From OLB6 sp964525565 (lineage in GTDB: Bacteria > Bacteroidota > Ignavibacteria > Kapaibacteriales > Kapaibacteriaceae), in contig CAZGHI010000048.1 of assembly GCA_964525565.1 (NCBI GenBank), positions 1 through 17,666 on the forward strand: a stretch of 17,666 nt of DNA, given 5' to 3'. Within the stretch, counting starts at the first letter, position 1; each line of letters begins with the position of its first letter. The notes below the pieces were generated by a model. The model did not search any database. It had not been told where the DNA came from and saw only the letters and a list, made by a program, of their open reading frames with translations. The position numbers and the translations under genes are program-made. Positions 1 through 7,635 of this stretch are shown piece after piece.

Positions 1-795
1 CAGACAGCACTTAGCTCATATCGGATTACGGAATATTCAAAACTCCTTTACGACTTTATCTGGAGGGACTACTGCGACTGGTACGTTGAGATAGTTAAGG
101 TGCGATTCAACGCAACGACCTCGGCATCCGAACAGCGAGCACTGCTGCAGTATGCATTCAGCATCATGGAAGGTACACTAAAACTACTCCATCCTGTGAT
201 GCCTTTTGTTACCGAAGAGTTGTGGCAGTCTTTGTTTGCCAGTAACTATCCGGTGTCGGAGCAGGGTACGGTATTTCTCCTACAATCAGGCGCACCGGCG
301 TTCGATGAGCACAGTACAGACCAGGTTGTTGAGGATCAATTCGAAATTCTCCAGTCCGTAGTGGAGGGAATCCGACGAAAGAGGAGTGAACTCGCAATAC
401 CCCCGGGCACACGAATACCGGTTCATATCAGCGTGAGTAACGATCAGTTGGCATTTTTTGCTGAGCATCGCTCGGTAATAGAAGGACTATGCAGATGCAG
501 CGAACTACTCGTGGGCGTTGGATTGTCAAAGCCCCCTGCCAGCATAGCCGATGTTATCCGTGGTGTTGAGTGTTTCCTTGTTGTTGCCGGAGCAATTGAC
601 ATGGACAAGGAACGTGAGCGCCTCCAAAAGGAACTTGCTCGACTAACCAGCGCTATTGCAGGAATCGAGAAGAAACTTGCAAACGAAGGATTTTTAAAGG
701 GAGCGCACCCAGATGTGGTGAACACGGAGCGTAAGAAATTAGCCGACTGGTCGGAGGCACGACAAAAAATCGAAAAGAATCTGGCTACACTATAG
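1..795 (+). CDS. valS: Valine--tRNA ligase, C-terminal part (5' truncated)
   Basis: Valyl-tRNA synthetase charges tRNA-Val in the cytoplasm. The frame is open from base 1, so the gene begins outside the window and about 264 C-terminal residues are present. The first residues (YDFIWRDYCDWYVEIVK) are typical of the anticodon-binding helical domain of class Ia synthetases. They are followed by LLHPVMPFVTEELWQ, a strongly conserved ValRS/IleRS/LeuRS segment. The last 65 residues begin with IDMDKERERLQKELARL and are rich in Lys, Glu and Arg; they form the coiled-coil tRNA-binding arm typical of ValRS. The GTG at 100 is internal and not a start. The stop is TAG at 793-795. The next gene follows after 37 bases on the same strand, so co-transcription is possible. 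Identification is secure. Confidence 0.95.
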   Translation, partial: QTALSSYRITEYSKLLYDFIWRDYCDWYVEIVKVRFNATTSASEQRALLQYAFSIMEGTLKLLHPVMPFVTEELWQSLFASNYPVSEQGTVFLLQSGAPAFDEHSTDQVVEDQFEILQSVVEGIRRKRSELAIPPGTRIPVHISVSNDQLAFFAEHRSVIEGLCRCSELLVGVGLSKPPASIADVIRGVECFLVVAGAIDMDKERERLQKELARLTSAIAGIEKKLANEGFLKGAHPDVVNTERKKLADWSEARQKIEKNLATL

Positions 796-832
796 AAGTA
801 AAACCGATCAAGCGATAATAGGACTTACCCGT

Positions 833-2047
833 ATGGCTTACATTCTCCAGCCCTTGCGCACGCCTGTTGGAAAGTATGGTGGGGTACTCAGTACTGTTCG
901 TCCGGACGATATGGCGGCTGATGTAATCCGCGCCCTTATTGATAAAATAGGACTCGAAGCGGAGCTCTACAACGACGTCATCCTCGGATGTGCTAATCAG
1001 GCCGGAGAAGATAACCGTAACGTAGCACGTATGGCAGGACTACTGGCAGGACTGCCGTATTCTGTGCCTGGCGTCACGGTAAACAGATTGTGCGCCTCAT
1101 CGCTGGAGGCCGTTATTCAGGCTGCGAGAGCCGTTCAAACAGGTGATGCCGATCTGGTTATTGCCGGTGGTGTTGAAAGTATGTCGCGAGCACCGTACAG
1201 TTTGCCCAAAAACGTTACCGGCACGGCAACGTTTGGGAATCTCACAGCATACGATACAGCTTTGGGATGGCGATATCCTAACCCAAAAATGGCTGCAATG
1301 TTTCCTCTGGAATCCATGGGTGAAACTGCAGAGAACGTTGCAGAGCGGTTTCACGTAAGTCGGGAAGACCAAGATGCCTTTGCTCTGCAAAGCCATCAAC
1401 GTGCCGTACGTGCTCAGGATGCCGGACTGTTTGCGGAGGAAATTGTACGTGTTGTGATTCCGGGGAAAAGGGGCTCTGAAACAATTGTATCCACCGATGA
1501 AGGTCCTCGTAGGGATACAACGATCGAAAAGTTGTCAGCACTAAAAAGCGCATTCCGAACAGGAGGCAGCGTAACCCCTGGCAACAGTTCTTCGCTTAAC
1601 GACGGTGCTGCCGCAATGGTGATAGCATCAGAAGAAGCACTTACGCGGTTTCCAACGCTGCAGCAACACGTGTACGCTCGGATTGTCGGAAGTGCTGCCG
1701 TTGGCGTGGACCCACGTTTTATGGGAATTGGTCCGATCGAGGCCATACGACGCGCATGTGCTCGCGCACGAATTGCCGTTTCTGATTTGCAGTTGGTAGA
1801 GATCAACGAAGCATTTGCCAGCCAAGCGCTAACCTGCATACGCGAGTTGCATTTAGACGAACAAATTGTAAACGTCAACGGTGGTGCTATTGCCATAGGG
1901 CATCCTTTAGGAATGAGCGGGTCACGAATACTCGGCCACCTTGTACGTGAAATGCGTCGCCGCGACCTTCGTTTTGGAGCTGCTGCACTTTGCATTGGAG
2001 TCGGACAAGGACTTGCCGTGGTAGTCGAAAGTTCTACGTACGCATAA
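833..2047 (+). CDS. Thiolase family acetyl-CoA C-acyltransferase (PcaF/PaaJ-like)
   Basis: A 404-residue type I thiolase, which cleaves 3-oxoacyl-CoA with CoA or condenses acyl-CoAs. All catalytic parts are visible: nucleophile Cys87 in NRLCASS, NEAFA at 325-329, His357 in GHPLGMSGSR, and Cys387 in CIGVGQG. The stretch DTALGWRYPNPKM (about 141-153) resembles the loop DTTIGWRFVNPLM of 3-oxoadipyl-CoA/phenylacetate-pathway thiolases (PcaF, PaaJ), so the substrate may be a dicarboxylyl 3-oxoacyl-CoA, although general beta-oxidation (FadA-like) is also possible. Length is normal for the family. The ATG at 833 is preceded by a weak purine stretch (AATAGGA). It lies 37 bases after valS. No other beta-oxidation genes are nearby, so the pathway cannot be fixed from context. 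Confidence 0.9.
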   Translation: MAYILQPLRTPVGKYGGVLSTVRPDDMAADVIRALIDKIGLEAELYNDVILGCANQAGEDNRNVARMAGLLAGLPYSVPGVTVNRLCASSLEAVIQAARAVQTGDADLVIAGGVESMSRAPYSLPKNVTGTATFGNLTAYDTALGWRYPNPKMAAMFPLESMGETAENVAERFHVSREDQDAFALQSHQRAVRAQDAGLFAEEIVRVVIPGKRGSETIVSTDEGPRRDTTIEKLSALKSAFRTGGSVTPGNSSSLNDGAAAMVIASEEALTRFPTLQQHVYARIVGSAAVGVDPRFMGIGPIEAIRRACARARIAVSDLQLVEINEAFASQALTCIRELHLDEQIVNVNGGAIAIGHPLGMSGSRILGHLVREMRRRDLRFGAAALCIGVGQGLAVVVESSTYA

Positions 2048-2087
2048 AAACCAACGTAAGTCCTTTTGCTGATTGTAGTTATACGAA

Positions 2088-2118
2088 TTGACACGTGACG
2101 CAAACATCAGTAATTTTG
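2088..2118 (+). promoter_or_regulatory. Probable Bacteroidota-type promoter of the two-component genes
   Basis: TTGAC at 2088-2092, an 18-base spacer, then TAATTTTG at 2111-2118. The second element matches the TAnnTTTG -7 consensus of Bacteroidota housekeeping promoters; the first matches a -33/-35 box. Transcription from here would leave a leader of roughly 115 bases before the TTG start of the kinase. Identified by eye only. Confidence 0.5.
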
Positions 2119-2241
2119 TGAATTAACTAAAGTGCGAAACGGAATTGAACGTACACGCCGTGCGCAGTTCACGTTGAAATATTGTCTGCTATCAACTAGA
2201 TGTGCCTTTACCAGCGCACGGTTTATCCGCACTAAAATCAA

Positions 2242-3381
2242 TTGCACAATATCACTGTCTTTTCAAAGTTCCACGTCTTGCAAAAAACCGAAGCAACCTC
2301 TGCACAATTAGCAACATGCTCATCTTTACCACCGCTTTTTTGGCGTTATTATCACGAAACCGACCTCTTTACCTGGGGAAATACGCTCAATGACAGAGCT
2401 AACGATGATGTACGATCTCAACCAATACCAAAGCTCTTTGAATTAGAGGTCAACCAGAATTTGTTCCAATTGCTGCGTTGGCATTGCCGTGATGCAGCAG
2501 AGCAGGGAACTGATGTAGATCTTATCGTGGATCTTACTACGCCAGATCAAGGTGTTCGAAAGGTACAGTTCAACGGAACCTCAGCAATGGAGTTGCCGTT
2601 TCCGTCAGATAAAATCGGTGTAGTGCGAGACATCACACATGAGCATTGTATCGTTCATGAGAATCAGCAACTCGCCTCCGAAGTCTCAAAGTACCGTTCT
2701 CTGCTACAAGAGTTCTCTTATATGGCACAACATCAGTTGCGAGCACCAGTTGCAAACATCAAAGCACTGAACGAACTGATGCAACAACACGATGGGATAC
2801 CGAAGGAGATCTTGGCAGCACTATCGTACTCAATTGATCTGTTGGATCTAACCTCGAGAGAAGTTTCTGAAGCAGCTCGTATGCACCTTGGACCTTGTGA
2901 GCCATTTGAATCGGTGTACCTACGTGACGTTGTGCTGCACGTGAAAGTAAGGGTAGAGGAACTACGTAGTCAGCATAACGCAATCATTCACTCCGATGCT
3001 GTGCACAACGTTCGTTTATGGTATCCACGCAGGTACCTTGAACATTGTCTGTATGAACTTGTTTTAAATGCGCTCCAGTTTACGCATCCACTTCGTCAAC
3101 AAATTATCGAAATCAGCTCGGAGATTGCTGGAACCTCGTTAGTACTTCAGGTTAGCGATCGCGGAAATGGATTTGATGCAACACAGTTTGGTAGCAGAAC
3201 ATTCATTTACGGCGGCAGGTTTCATGCTCATGCCTCGCGAAGAGGAACAGGACTGTACGCCGTGCGTACAATGGTAGAGTCACTGGGTGGACGCTATTCA
3301 ATTCACAGCAAACCTGACAGTGGCACGGTTGTTCAAATCGTCTTGACAGATGCGCTTACATTACATCGAGACGTTGCATGA
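2242..3381 (+). CDS. Cytoplasmic PAS-type sensor histidine kinase
   Basis: A 379-residue soluble histidine kinase with no membrane segment. Residues about 30-140 look like a PAS/PAC sensor (LPPLFWRYYHETDLFTW, then DLTTPDQGVRKVQFNG and GVVRDITHE). A short coiled coil (140-158) leads to the H-box MAQHQLRAPVANI with phosphoacceptor His164. This box differs from the usual SHELRTP and is of the type common in Bacteroidota PAS kinases. The ATPase domain shows the N-box LYELVLNALQF (270-280), G1 DRGNGFD (306-312) and G2 RRGTGLYAV (333-341). The chosen start is TTG 2242, because the frame closes at a TAA six bases upstream and no in-frame ATG occurs before the PAC region; the exact start is uncertain and no Shine-Dalgarno is seen. 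The stop overlaps the next gene's ATG (ATGA), implying translational coupling. Confidence 0.85.
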   Translation: MHNITVFSKFHVLQKTEATSAQLATCSSLPPLFWRYYHETDLFTWGNTLNDRANDDVRSQPIPKLFELEVNQNLFQLLRWHCRDAAEQGTDVDLIVDLTTPDQGVRKVQFNGTSAMELPFPSDKIGVVRDITHEHCIVHENQQLASEVSKYRSLLQEFSYMAQHQLRAPVANIKALNELMQQHDGIPKEILAALSYSIDLLDLTSREVSEAARMHLGPCEPFESVYLRDVVLHVKVRVEELRSQHNAIIHSDAVHNVRLWYPRRYLEHCLYELVLNALQFTHPLRQQIIEISSEIAGTSLVLQVSDRGNGFDATQFGSRTFIYGGRFHAHASRRGTGLYAVRTMVESLGGRYSIHSKPDSGTVVQIVLTDALTLHRDVA

Positions 3382-3785
3382 AGAAACCAATCCACGTTAC
3401 ACTGGTTGACGATGATCAGATCTATCACTTCGTTACCGAGCGTCTCTTGCATTCCATAGACCCGAGCATTCGAATAACATGGTTCGGGAATGGGGTAGAT
3501 GCATTTAATGCACTTCGTCAAACGGAGATATCGGAGTTGCCTGACGTTCTTCTGGTGGACATCAATATGCCGTTAATGGACGGTTGGCAATTGATAGACC
3601 GTATCAACGATCTCAAACTCACCGAACGTAAAAATTGTGGTGTGTACGTAATCTCATCTTCTAGCGATACATCCGACATTATCAGGGCACAAAGCTGTAA
3701 TGTGGTTTCGGCATACCTGGAGAAACCACTCACTGCGGAAAAGATGCGGACCATTATCGAGCGAAACTACCTTACAGCAGATTAA
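3378..3785 (+). CDS. Stand-alone response regulator receiver (CheY-like)
   Basis: A 135-residue single receiver domain with no output domain. The acidic pocket is D11-D12 (LVDDDQIY), the phosphoacceptor is Asp61 in LLVDINMPLMDGW, the switch Ser is in VISSSSD (92-97), and the conserved Lys116 is in LEKPLT. These single-domain receivers with LVDDDxIYxF starts commonly sit beside soluble PAS kinases in Bacteroidota. It overlaps the kinase stop by four bases, so it is almost certainly its phosphorylation partner. With no DNA-binding domain it probably acts by protein contact or passes phosphate onward. It is followed by a separate promoter for nuoF. Confidence 0.92.
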   Translation: MKKPIHVTLVDDDQIYHFVTERLLHSIDPSIRITWFGNGVDAFNALRQTEISELPDVLLVDINMPLMDGWQLIDRINDLKLTERKNCGVYVISSSSDTSDIIRAQSCNVVSAYLEKPLTAEKMRTIIERNYLTAD

Positions 3786-3809
3786 GACGTTGGGTAACCT
3801 GCTCGTGCT

Positions 3810-3845
3810 TTTTCAGGCAGATTCTGCTGTTGTATCTTCGCAACC
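3810..3845 (+). promoter_or_regulatory. Probable promoter of nuoF, short-leader type
   Basis: TTTTC ending at 3814, an 18-base spacer, then TATCTTCG at 3833-3840, one mismatch from TAnnTTTG. Only CAACC separates it from the nuoF ATG at 3846, so a transcript starting some 5-8 bases downstream of this element would have almost no leader. No Shine-Dalgarno is seen. The stretch TATCTTCGCAACCATG nearly repeats the one before bioY (6677-6692). Confidence 0.5.
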
Positions 3846-5174
3846 ATGTATTCAGCCCCACATTTAGTGCTCCCCAAGGTTAAAGACCTGCACAAGCTCG
3901 ACGTTTACGTTGCAAACGGTGGATATGAAGCCTATCGCAAGGCTTTGCGTTTAACATCCGATGAAGTGATTGACGAGGTGAAACGTTCCGGTCTGCGTGG
4001 CAGAGGCGGCGCATGCTTCCCAACGGGTCTAAAATGGTCATTCATGCCAAAAGGGAACGACAAGCCGAAGTATCTTGCCGTAAATGGCGACGAATCCGAA
4101 CCCGGATCCTTTAAGGATAGGCAGATCTTCGAAGAGAACCCACACCAACTTATCGAGGGTATTCTTATTGCCTGCTATGCAATGGGAGTAAACAAGGCCT
4201 TCATTTATATACGCGGAGAGTATCACAAGTGGGTTGCCTTAATGCAGAATGCAGTAACTGAGGCATACAATAAAGGCTATGTTGGCGCGCGAATGCAGCA
4301 GACGTTTAATCATCCCTTTGTTGTTGATATTGTCGTTCACAAAGGGGCTGGAGCGTACATCTGCGGCGAAGAAACTTCGCTGATGAATTCGCTTGAAGGC
4401 GATAGGGCATACCCGCGTTTTAAACCACCATTCCCTGCCAACAAAGGGTTATGGGGTATGCCAACCACGATTAATAACGTTGAAACCATTGCAACCGTAC
4501 CACCAATTATGATGATTGGTGGTGATGCCTATTCAGCTATCGGAGCGAAAGGGCACTCGGGAACGTTGCTATACGGGGTGAGTGGTCATGTGAACAAGCC
4601 TGGTGTATATGAATTGGAAACGGGAACTCTACTCACCGAAATTATCTACAACGTCTGTGGTGGCGTGCCGCATGGAAAAGGGGTTAAAGCTGTCATTCCG
4701 GGTGGATCCTCCATGCCTCCGCTTCGTGGCGATGAGATAGAAGGCGTCAAAATGGATGAAGAGAGCCTGAAACAGCTTGGAACGCACATCGGAACGGCCG
4801 GTATCATGGTTATGGATGAAGACACCGATATTGTTGCTGTTACGCTACGGATTGCACGTTTCTACCACCACGAAAGCTGCGGACAGTGCACCCCCTGCCG
4901 CGAAGGTTGTGGATGGATGGAGAAAATGCTGCACCGTTTTCATCACGGTGATGCTACCGTTGCAGATATTGACTTATTATACAACGTAGCTGCCAACATC
5001 GAAGGCAACACCATCTGTGCTTTAGGGGATGCCGCCGCGTGGCCGGTAAAAGGGTTTATAGAAAAATTTAGAAGTGAGTTTGAAGCACGTTGTAAACCGA
5101 GCCGCCAATTCGTTGCATTAAATGTTGTACATGGCAGACGTGCAACAGCGTCAACATTGGAAGTCAGGGCCTAG
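3846..5174 (+). CDS. nuoF: NADH-quinone oxidoreductase subunit F
   Basis: The 442-residue NADH-binding subunit of respiratory Complex I. It takes electrons from NADH through FMN and passes them to cluster N3. Visible signatures are the NADH/FMN glycine-rich stretch GLRGRGGACFPTG (49-61), a second conserved loop GAGAYICGEETSLMNSLEG (167-185), and the 4Fe-4S cluster ligands Cys345, Cys348 and Cys351 in SCGQCTPCREG plus Cys391 in TICALGDAA. It lacks the N-terminal NuoE-like and C-terminal ferredoxin extensions of HoxF/HndC-type subunits, so NuoF is the better call. The last ~20 residues are a weakly conserved tail. No nuoE, nuoG or other Complex I gene is in the window, which is unusual because nuoE-nuoF-nuoG usually cluster. 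It is followed after two bases by nadD. Confidence 0.95.
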   Translation: MYSAPHLVLPKVKDLHKLDVYVANGGYEAYRKALRLTSDEVIDEVKRSGLRGRGGACFPTGLKWSFMPKGNDKPKYLAVNGDESEPGSFKDRQIFEENPHQLIEGILIACYAMGVNKAFIYIRGEYHKWVALMQNAVTEAYNKGYVGARMQQTFNHPFVVDIVVHKGAGAYICGEETSLMNSLEGDRAYPRFKPPFPANKGLWGMPTTINNVETIATVPPIMMIGGDAYSAIGAKGHSGTLLYGVSGHVNKPGVYELETGTLLTEIIYNVCGGVPHGKGVKAVIPGGSSMPPLRGDEIEGVKMDEESLKQLGTHIGTAGIMVMDEDTDIVAVTLRIARFYHHESCGQCTPCREGCGWMEKMLHRFHHGDATVADIDLLYNVAANIEGNTICALGDAAAWPVKGFIEKFRSEFEARCKPSRQFVALNVVHGRRATASTLEVRA

Positions 5175-5176
5175 CG

Positions 5177-5776
5177 GTGATAGGCATCATTGGTGGTTCG
5201 TTTAACCCCATCCACATTGCCCACTTGATCATTGCCGACCGTTTTGTGGATCAGATGGACCTTACGTGGTGCTATTTCGTTCCTGCGAACACAAGCCCCT
5301 TTAAAACATTGGATGCTCAGTTAGCACCGGCTGCGGATAGGCTTGCAATGGTGCGTAACGCAACCCAACAACATCCAAAATTCAAAGTGAGCGACGTTGA
5401 AATTCAGCGGGGCGGAGTTTCATACACAATTGATACAATACAGTATTTTCAGAGTGAGTTCCCATCAGATTCCTTGTCGCTGCTCATCGGGTCGGATCAA
5501 GCTGTGGACTTTGTCCGATGGAAAGAATGGCAGCAAATCTGTATAAACGCCCAACTGTGCATCGTTCGCCGACCTTTTCTACTTACTCCAGAGATGGAAG
5601 AAAGGCTGTCAGACAGGCTCACGGTTCACGGCCGAACTCCAATCTGGATATCGGCGCCATTGCTGGAGATAAGCAGTACTGATATTAGAAAGCGAGTTCG
5701 AGAAGGAAAGAGTATCAACTATCTTACTGTAAAGAGCGTTCGTGACTACATCGCCGAGAACGCCCTTTACATATAG
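5177..5776 (+). CDS. nadD: Nicotinate-nucleotide adenylyltransferase
   Basis: A 199-residue NadD, which converts nicotinate mononucleotide plus ATP to deamido-NAD in NAD biosynthesis. The N-terminus carries the nucleotidyltransferase motif GGSFNPIHIAHL (6-17), a variant of GGxFDPxHxGH with Asn for Asp and Ala for Gly. The family motif ISSTDIRKR is at 165-173, followed by the typical C-terminal ending YLTVKSVRDYI. Other conserved stretches are FVPANTSPFK (34-43) and LLIGSDQAVDF (102-112). The start is GTG 5177, two bases after the nuoF stop, which places MIGIIGGSFNP at the expected N-terminus. The pair nuoF-nadD is probably one transcript. Confidence 0.95.
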   Translation: MIGIIGGSFNPIHIAHLIIADRFVDQMDLTWCYFVPANTSPFKTLDAQLAPAADRLAMVRNATQQHPKFKVSDVEIQRGGVSYTIDTIQYFQSEFPSDSLSLLIGSDQAVDFVRWKEWQQICINAQLCIVRRPFLLTPEMEERLSDRLTVHGRTPIWISAPLLEISSTDIRKRVREGKSINYLTVKSVRDYIAENALYI

Positions 5777-5785
5777 CGTTCGCAC

Positions 5786-5790
5786 GGAGG
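5786..5790 (+). promoter_or_regulatory. Ribosome-binding site of the permease gene
   Basis: GGAGG at 5786-5790, between the nadD stop and the N gap. Its position predicts that the permease start codon lies in the first few bases of the gap (about 5796-5799), rather than inside nadD. Confidence 0.55.
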
Positions 5791-5794
5791 TCTA

Positions 5795-5833
5795 NNNNNN
5801 NNNNNNNNNNNNNNNNNNNNNNNNNNNNNNNNN
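5795..5833. other. Assembly gap (N run)
   Basis: 39 unresolved bases covering the likely start codon and first residues of the ABC permease gene. The real length of the gap may differ. Confidence 0.99.
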
Positions 5834-6629
5834 TATACGTTTGGCGTTGGTGCTGGTAGCCGTTGGTATGATTTTCCCCATGGCTTGGATGCTCCTCGTA
5901 AGCTTTCGAGAACAACCGGAGCAATACTTTCGGTTTTGGGATGTGCTCTTCGCACCAAATGTGATCACGAACTATAGTGATGCTTTGCAGAGCGACACAT
6001 TCCTACTGTATTTCGTAAACTCAACTTTCGTTGCCTTAGCTGTCACACTAGGCAATGTGATTTTCTGCTTGTGGGGAGGATATGTACTTGCTAGGTCTCG
6101 TTCAACGGTAACCTGGCTAATGTTCATTTCCGTGCTGGCTGTAATGATGGTGCCTCAGCAGGTGTTGATGATACCATTGTACCGGCTCATTGCACAACTG
6201 GGATGGATAAACACGTATGCTGCCCTTATTGTACCATGGCTGGTAACACCATTTGGGTTATTTCTCGTTCGCCAGTACCTTGTTGGCATACCTACTGACT
6301 TTGAAGATGCCGCACGGATTGATGGTGCAAGCGAATGGATGATTCTGAAGAAAATTGTGTTTCCACTTGCGCGGCCCGTACTAACGGTCCTTGCTATCTA
6401 CACGTTTCTCGGAAACTGGAATAGTTTTCTGTATCCATTCTTGTTTACTAACGATGAAGCTCATCGAACTCTCCCCGTAGGGCTTGCCTTTTACGTCGGT
6501 AAGCAAAGCATAGACTGGGGACATCTTATGGCAGGTGCGAGCATCAGCGCTCTGCCGGTATTAGCGCTCTTTGCAGCGTTTCAGCGAAGAATTATTGAAG
6601 GATTAACGGCTGGAGCACTAAAAGAGTAG
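5796..6629 (+). CDS. Carbohydrate ABC transporter permease (MalG-like), start in gap
   Basis: Inner-membrane permease of an ABC sugar importer (binding-protein-dependent type). The visible part is about 265 residues with roughly six hydrophobic segments, starting LALVLVAVGMIFPMAWMLLV. It has the MalG-family EAA loop EDAARIDGASEWMILKKI (nt about 6302-6355), which docks to the ATPase, followed by FPLARPVLTVLAIYTFLGNW. The N-terminus falls in the N run; a strong GGAGG at 5786-5790 suggests a start near 5796. Reading further upstream would only extend into nadD. It ends with TAG at 6627-6629. Its partner permease (MalF type), ATPase and binding protein are absent here, so it is an orphan in this window and the substrate cannot be told. 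Confidence 0.85.
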   Translation, partial: XXXXXXXXXXXXXIRLALVLVAVGMIFPMAWMLLVSFREQPEQYFRFWDVLFAPNVITNYSDALQSDTFLLYFVNSTFVALAVTLGNVIFCLWGGYVLARSRSTVTWLMFISVLAVMMVPQQVLMIPLYRLIAQLGWINTYAALIVPWLVTPFGLFLVRQYLVGIPTDFEDAARIDGASEWMILKKIVFPLARPVLTVLAIYTFLGNWNSFLYPFLFTNDEAHRTLPVGLAFYVGKQSIDWGHLMAGASISALPVLALFAAFQRRIIEGLTAGALKE

Positions 6630-6676
6630 CGTACATCATCAAAATCGTACCTACACAGCAGATTCATCATAGCACA

Positions 6677-6689
6677 TATCTTTGTAACC
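6677..6689 (+). promoter_or_regulatory. Probable -7 element and very short leader of bioY
   Basis: TATCTTTG at 6677-6684 is an exact match to TAnnTTTG, followed by TAACC and the ATG at 6690. The layout is the same as before nuoF. No clear -33 box is seen at the expected distance. No Shine-Dalgarno is present. Confidence 0.45.
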
Positions 6690-7259
6690 ATGAATACATN
6701 NNNNNNNNNNNNNNNNNNNNNNNNNNNNNNNNNNNNNNNNNNNNAGCTTCTTTGAACCTTGTGCTTCCAATGCTTGGTGCTGCAGCGATTACGTTGGCAA
6801 CTCAGCTTCGCATAGACCTAGCGTTCACGCCCGTACCCATCACCGCACAAACATTTGCCGTGATTCTGTGGGGAATGCTGTTTGGTGCACGTCATGGCGC
6901 TCTTGCTGCAATAACCTATCTCAGTGCTGGTGCTGTTGGTGCACCTGTGTTTGCAGGCTTCACTTACTGCATTGTGGGGTCCAACCTCGGGCTATCTTCT
7001 CGGATTTATCCCAGGAGCCTTCCTGGCCGGTACACTGGCTCAACGAAGCTTTGCGCAAACAATACATGGTTCCATTCTGACTGCGTTCATTGCTCATATC
7101 CCGATTCTGGTAATAGGAGCGGCTGTCATGAGCCTGTTCACCGGTTCTGCACAATCCTGGGCTCTGGGTATTGCTCCTTTCCTGCCCGGCGATATTGTCA
7201 AAAGCATTGCTGCCTCAGTAATTTTTCTATCTCTGCAGAGGTTAAAGCGTGGAGCTTGA
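6690..7259 (+). CDS. bioY: Biotin transporter BioY (frame broken near 6956; N-terminus in gap)
   Basis: BioY is the membrane substrate-binding (S) component for biotin uptake, working alone or with an ECF module. The N-terminal half reads in one frame from just after the gap (VLPMLGAAAITLATQLRID, PVPITAQTFAVILWGMLFG, YLSAGAVGAPVFAG). The C-terminal half reads in the next frame (LWGPTSGYLLGFIPGAFLAG, then membrane segments and FLPGDIVKSIAASV). Both halves are clearly BioY: PVPITxQT, GxPVFAG and GPTxGYLxGF are family signatures. Between VFA and GPT there are 22 bases, not a multiple of three. The ATG at 6690, just before the N run, is the likely start (MNT...). The break is either a real frameshift or an assembly error near the gap; the good preservation of both halves favours the latter. 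No ECF ATPase or T component is nearby. Confidence 0.85.
6700..6744. other. Assembly gap (N run)
   Basis: 45 unresolved bases near the start of bioY. The ATG at 6690 and the BioY frame after the gap are out of phase at the nominal length, so the gap length is probably not exact. Confidence 0.99.
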
Positions 7260-7605
7260 TCGTTACCAAATGCGTCTGCTTGCAACGCTGATCGCAAATG
7301 AAATAGAATCGCGGCACAACGCAGATCTTGCCCCAAAGTGGCAACATGGTACGGTAGTTTTCAAACCTAACGATCCTTCCCTTGCTCAGCATGAATTACC
7401 GATGGATAAGTTCATGCACAAAGTGGTGATGATGCGCGATAACCTACGCGTACTTGAGCAACAAATCAATGCAAACAAGTCGCTTTCCGATGGCGAGAAA
7501 CTCAAGCTACAAGGCTATATCACGCGCATATACGGAAGTATGACGTCGTTTAATTTCATGTTCGCACAACCCGATGACAAGTTTTCGGGTAATAGCTCTG
7601 ACTAA
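7249..7605 (+). CDS. Small helical protein of unknown function
   Basis: A 118-residue soluble protein that I do not recognise. It begins with GTG at 7249, overlapping the end of bioY by 11 bases, which suggests translational coupling; an alternative start is the ATG at residue 8. It has no signal peptide or membrane segment. It looks mainly helical, with charged amphipathic stretches (RLLATLIANEIESRH near the start, MMRDNLRVLEQQINANKSL in the middle) and a polar tail ending GNSSD. There are no cysteines. The overlap with bioY is the main argument that it is a real gene. No function can be assigned. Confidence 0.65.
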   Translation: MELDRYQMRLLATLIANEIESRHNADLAPKWQHGTVVFKPNDPSLAQHELPMDKFMHKVVMMRDNLRVLEQQINANKSLSDGEKLKLQGYITRIYGSMTSFNFMFAQPDDKFSGNSSD

Positions 7606-7635
7606 GCGCATTCGAGCGGTCACGTTGATGCGTTA

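Noticed and set aside
2202..2393. 63-residue ORF before the kinase
   Set aside because: It overlaps the PAS region of the kinase in another frame and has no support of its own.
5742..5794. Permease start inside nadD
   Set aside because: The sequence there codes for the nadD C-terminus; a GGAGG before the gap points to a start in the gap.
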